A stretch of 5,804 bases of DNA. It comes from an uncultured Lachnospiraceae bacterium (GTDB lineage: Bacteria; Bacillota_A; Clostridia; Lachnospirales; Lachnospiraceae). The stretch spans positions 1 to 5,804 of the forward strand of contig CAJUMT010000208.1 in the NCBI GenBank assembly GCA_910587495.1, in the 5' to 3' direction. Every line of letters starts with the position of its first letter. Position 1 is the stretch's first letter. This document shows, piece by piece, positions 5,517-5,804 of this stretch. Position numbers and translations under genes: made by a program. The notes under the pieces are model-generated. The model was not told where the DNA came from and made no database searches. It worked only from the letters and a program-made list of their open reading frames with translations.

Positions 5517-5804
5517 AGACTCTTATTTTAAAAGCAGTCCTTACGGGGCTTTGCTTGGTCTGCCTTACCGGCTGCGGTAAAAGCAAAGAGACCGAAGAAA
5601 AGCAGATGGCTCTTAGAAGCCAGGGAATGGAACAGGCGCTAAGCGGAGAGTATGAATCGGCGATTGATTCTTACAATCGGGCGCTGGCGCTCTCGGATAT
5701 GCGTGCCGGCGCTTTAGAATTGGATATTGCGGCTTATAAAGCTTCGGCGCAGTATTATGCCGGGGAGGTGACGCAGGCGATCAATACTTGTTCGGCAATT
5801 CTTG
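5513..5804 (+). CDS. TPR-repeat lipoprotein, 5' part (3' end outside window)
   Basis: An open frame of 97 codons continues to the window edge. Residues 1-21 are a lipoprotein signal: MKTLILK, a hydrophobic core, and a lipobox LTGC with Cys21 as the lipidation and cleavage site. After a short charged linker (22-31) comes a tetratricopeptide-like helix pair. Residues G38, A42, G45, Y47, A50, Y54, A57 and L58 follow TPR spacing, and a second weaker repeat (about 68-97, with Y75, G84, A89, I90) is cut by the edge. The mature protein should sit on the outer face of the cytoplasmic membrane and act as a protein-binding scaffold. The partner is unknown; the 4-nt overlap with a glycosyltransferase in the LCP operon suggests a role in assembling, exporting or attaching the polymer. 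It could also be an unrelated passenger at the operon end. Confidence 0.85.
   Translation, partial: MKTLILKAVLTGLCLVCLTGCGKSKETEEKQMALRSQGMEQALSGEYESAIDSYNRALALSDMRAGALELDIAAYKASAQYYAGEVTQAINTCSAIL

Noticed and set aside
5395..5586. Short minus-strand frame over the lipoprotein start
   Set aside because: The + strand there has a GGAGG, ATG, signal peptide and lipobox, which explain the sequence much better.

Overview
This window reads as an internal piece of a surface-polysaccharide (capsule, exopolysaccharide or wall-polysaccharide) biosynthesis operon from a Gram-positive Firmicute. A Lachnospiraceae/Clostridia-like host is my best guess. The reasons are strong AGGAGG-type ribosome binding sites, mixed GC content with free use of both A/T- and G/C-ending codons, a LytR-CpsA-Psr (LCP) wall ligase beside a polyprenyl-phosphate sugar transferase, and a Gram-positive-style lipoprotein. 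The genus cannot be fixed from sequence reading alone.

Layout, all on the + strand and tightly packed: (1) 2-1045, the 3' part of a multi-domain family 2 glycosyltransferase whose second GT-A domain looks catalytically degenerate and carries a very AT-rich internal island; (2) 1033-1992, a canonical GT2 glycosyltransferase of the WbbL/rhamnosyltransferase type; (3) 2026-3435, a polyprenyl glycosyl-1-phosphate transferase that starts the repeat unit on undecaprenyl phosphate, with a TTG start; (4) 3457-4596, an LCP-family protein with an unusually lysine-rich cytoplasmic tail encoded by repeated A-tracts; (5) 4596-5516, a second type of GT2 enzyme, rhamnosyltransferase-like; (6) 5513-5804, the 5' part of a TPR-containing lipoprotein that runs off the right edge.

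Junctions are a 13-nt overlap, a 33-nt gap, a 21-nt gap, a 1-nt overlap (TGATG) and a 4-nt overlap (ATGA). This indicates one polycistronic unit with translational coupling. No terminator, RNA gene, CRISPR array, insertion sequence or credible minus-strand gene was seen. The two gaps are the only non-coding DNA, so no gene-free stretch approaches 300 bases.

Functionally, the transferase at 2026-3435 would place the first sugar-phosphate on the lipid carrier and the GT2 enzymes would extend the repeat unit. The LCP protein would move finished polymer from its lipid carrier to the cell wall. The flippase, polymerase and nucleotide-sugar genes are not in the window and presumably lie outside it. 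I found no clear undescribed system. The points most worth a second look are the degenerate GT domain with its AT-rich island, the slippery A-tracts in the LCP tail, and the TPR lipoprotein fused to the operon by overlap.
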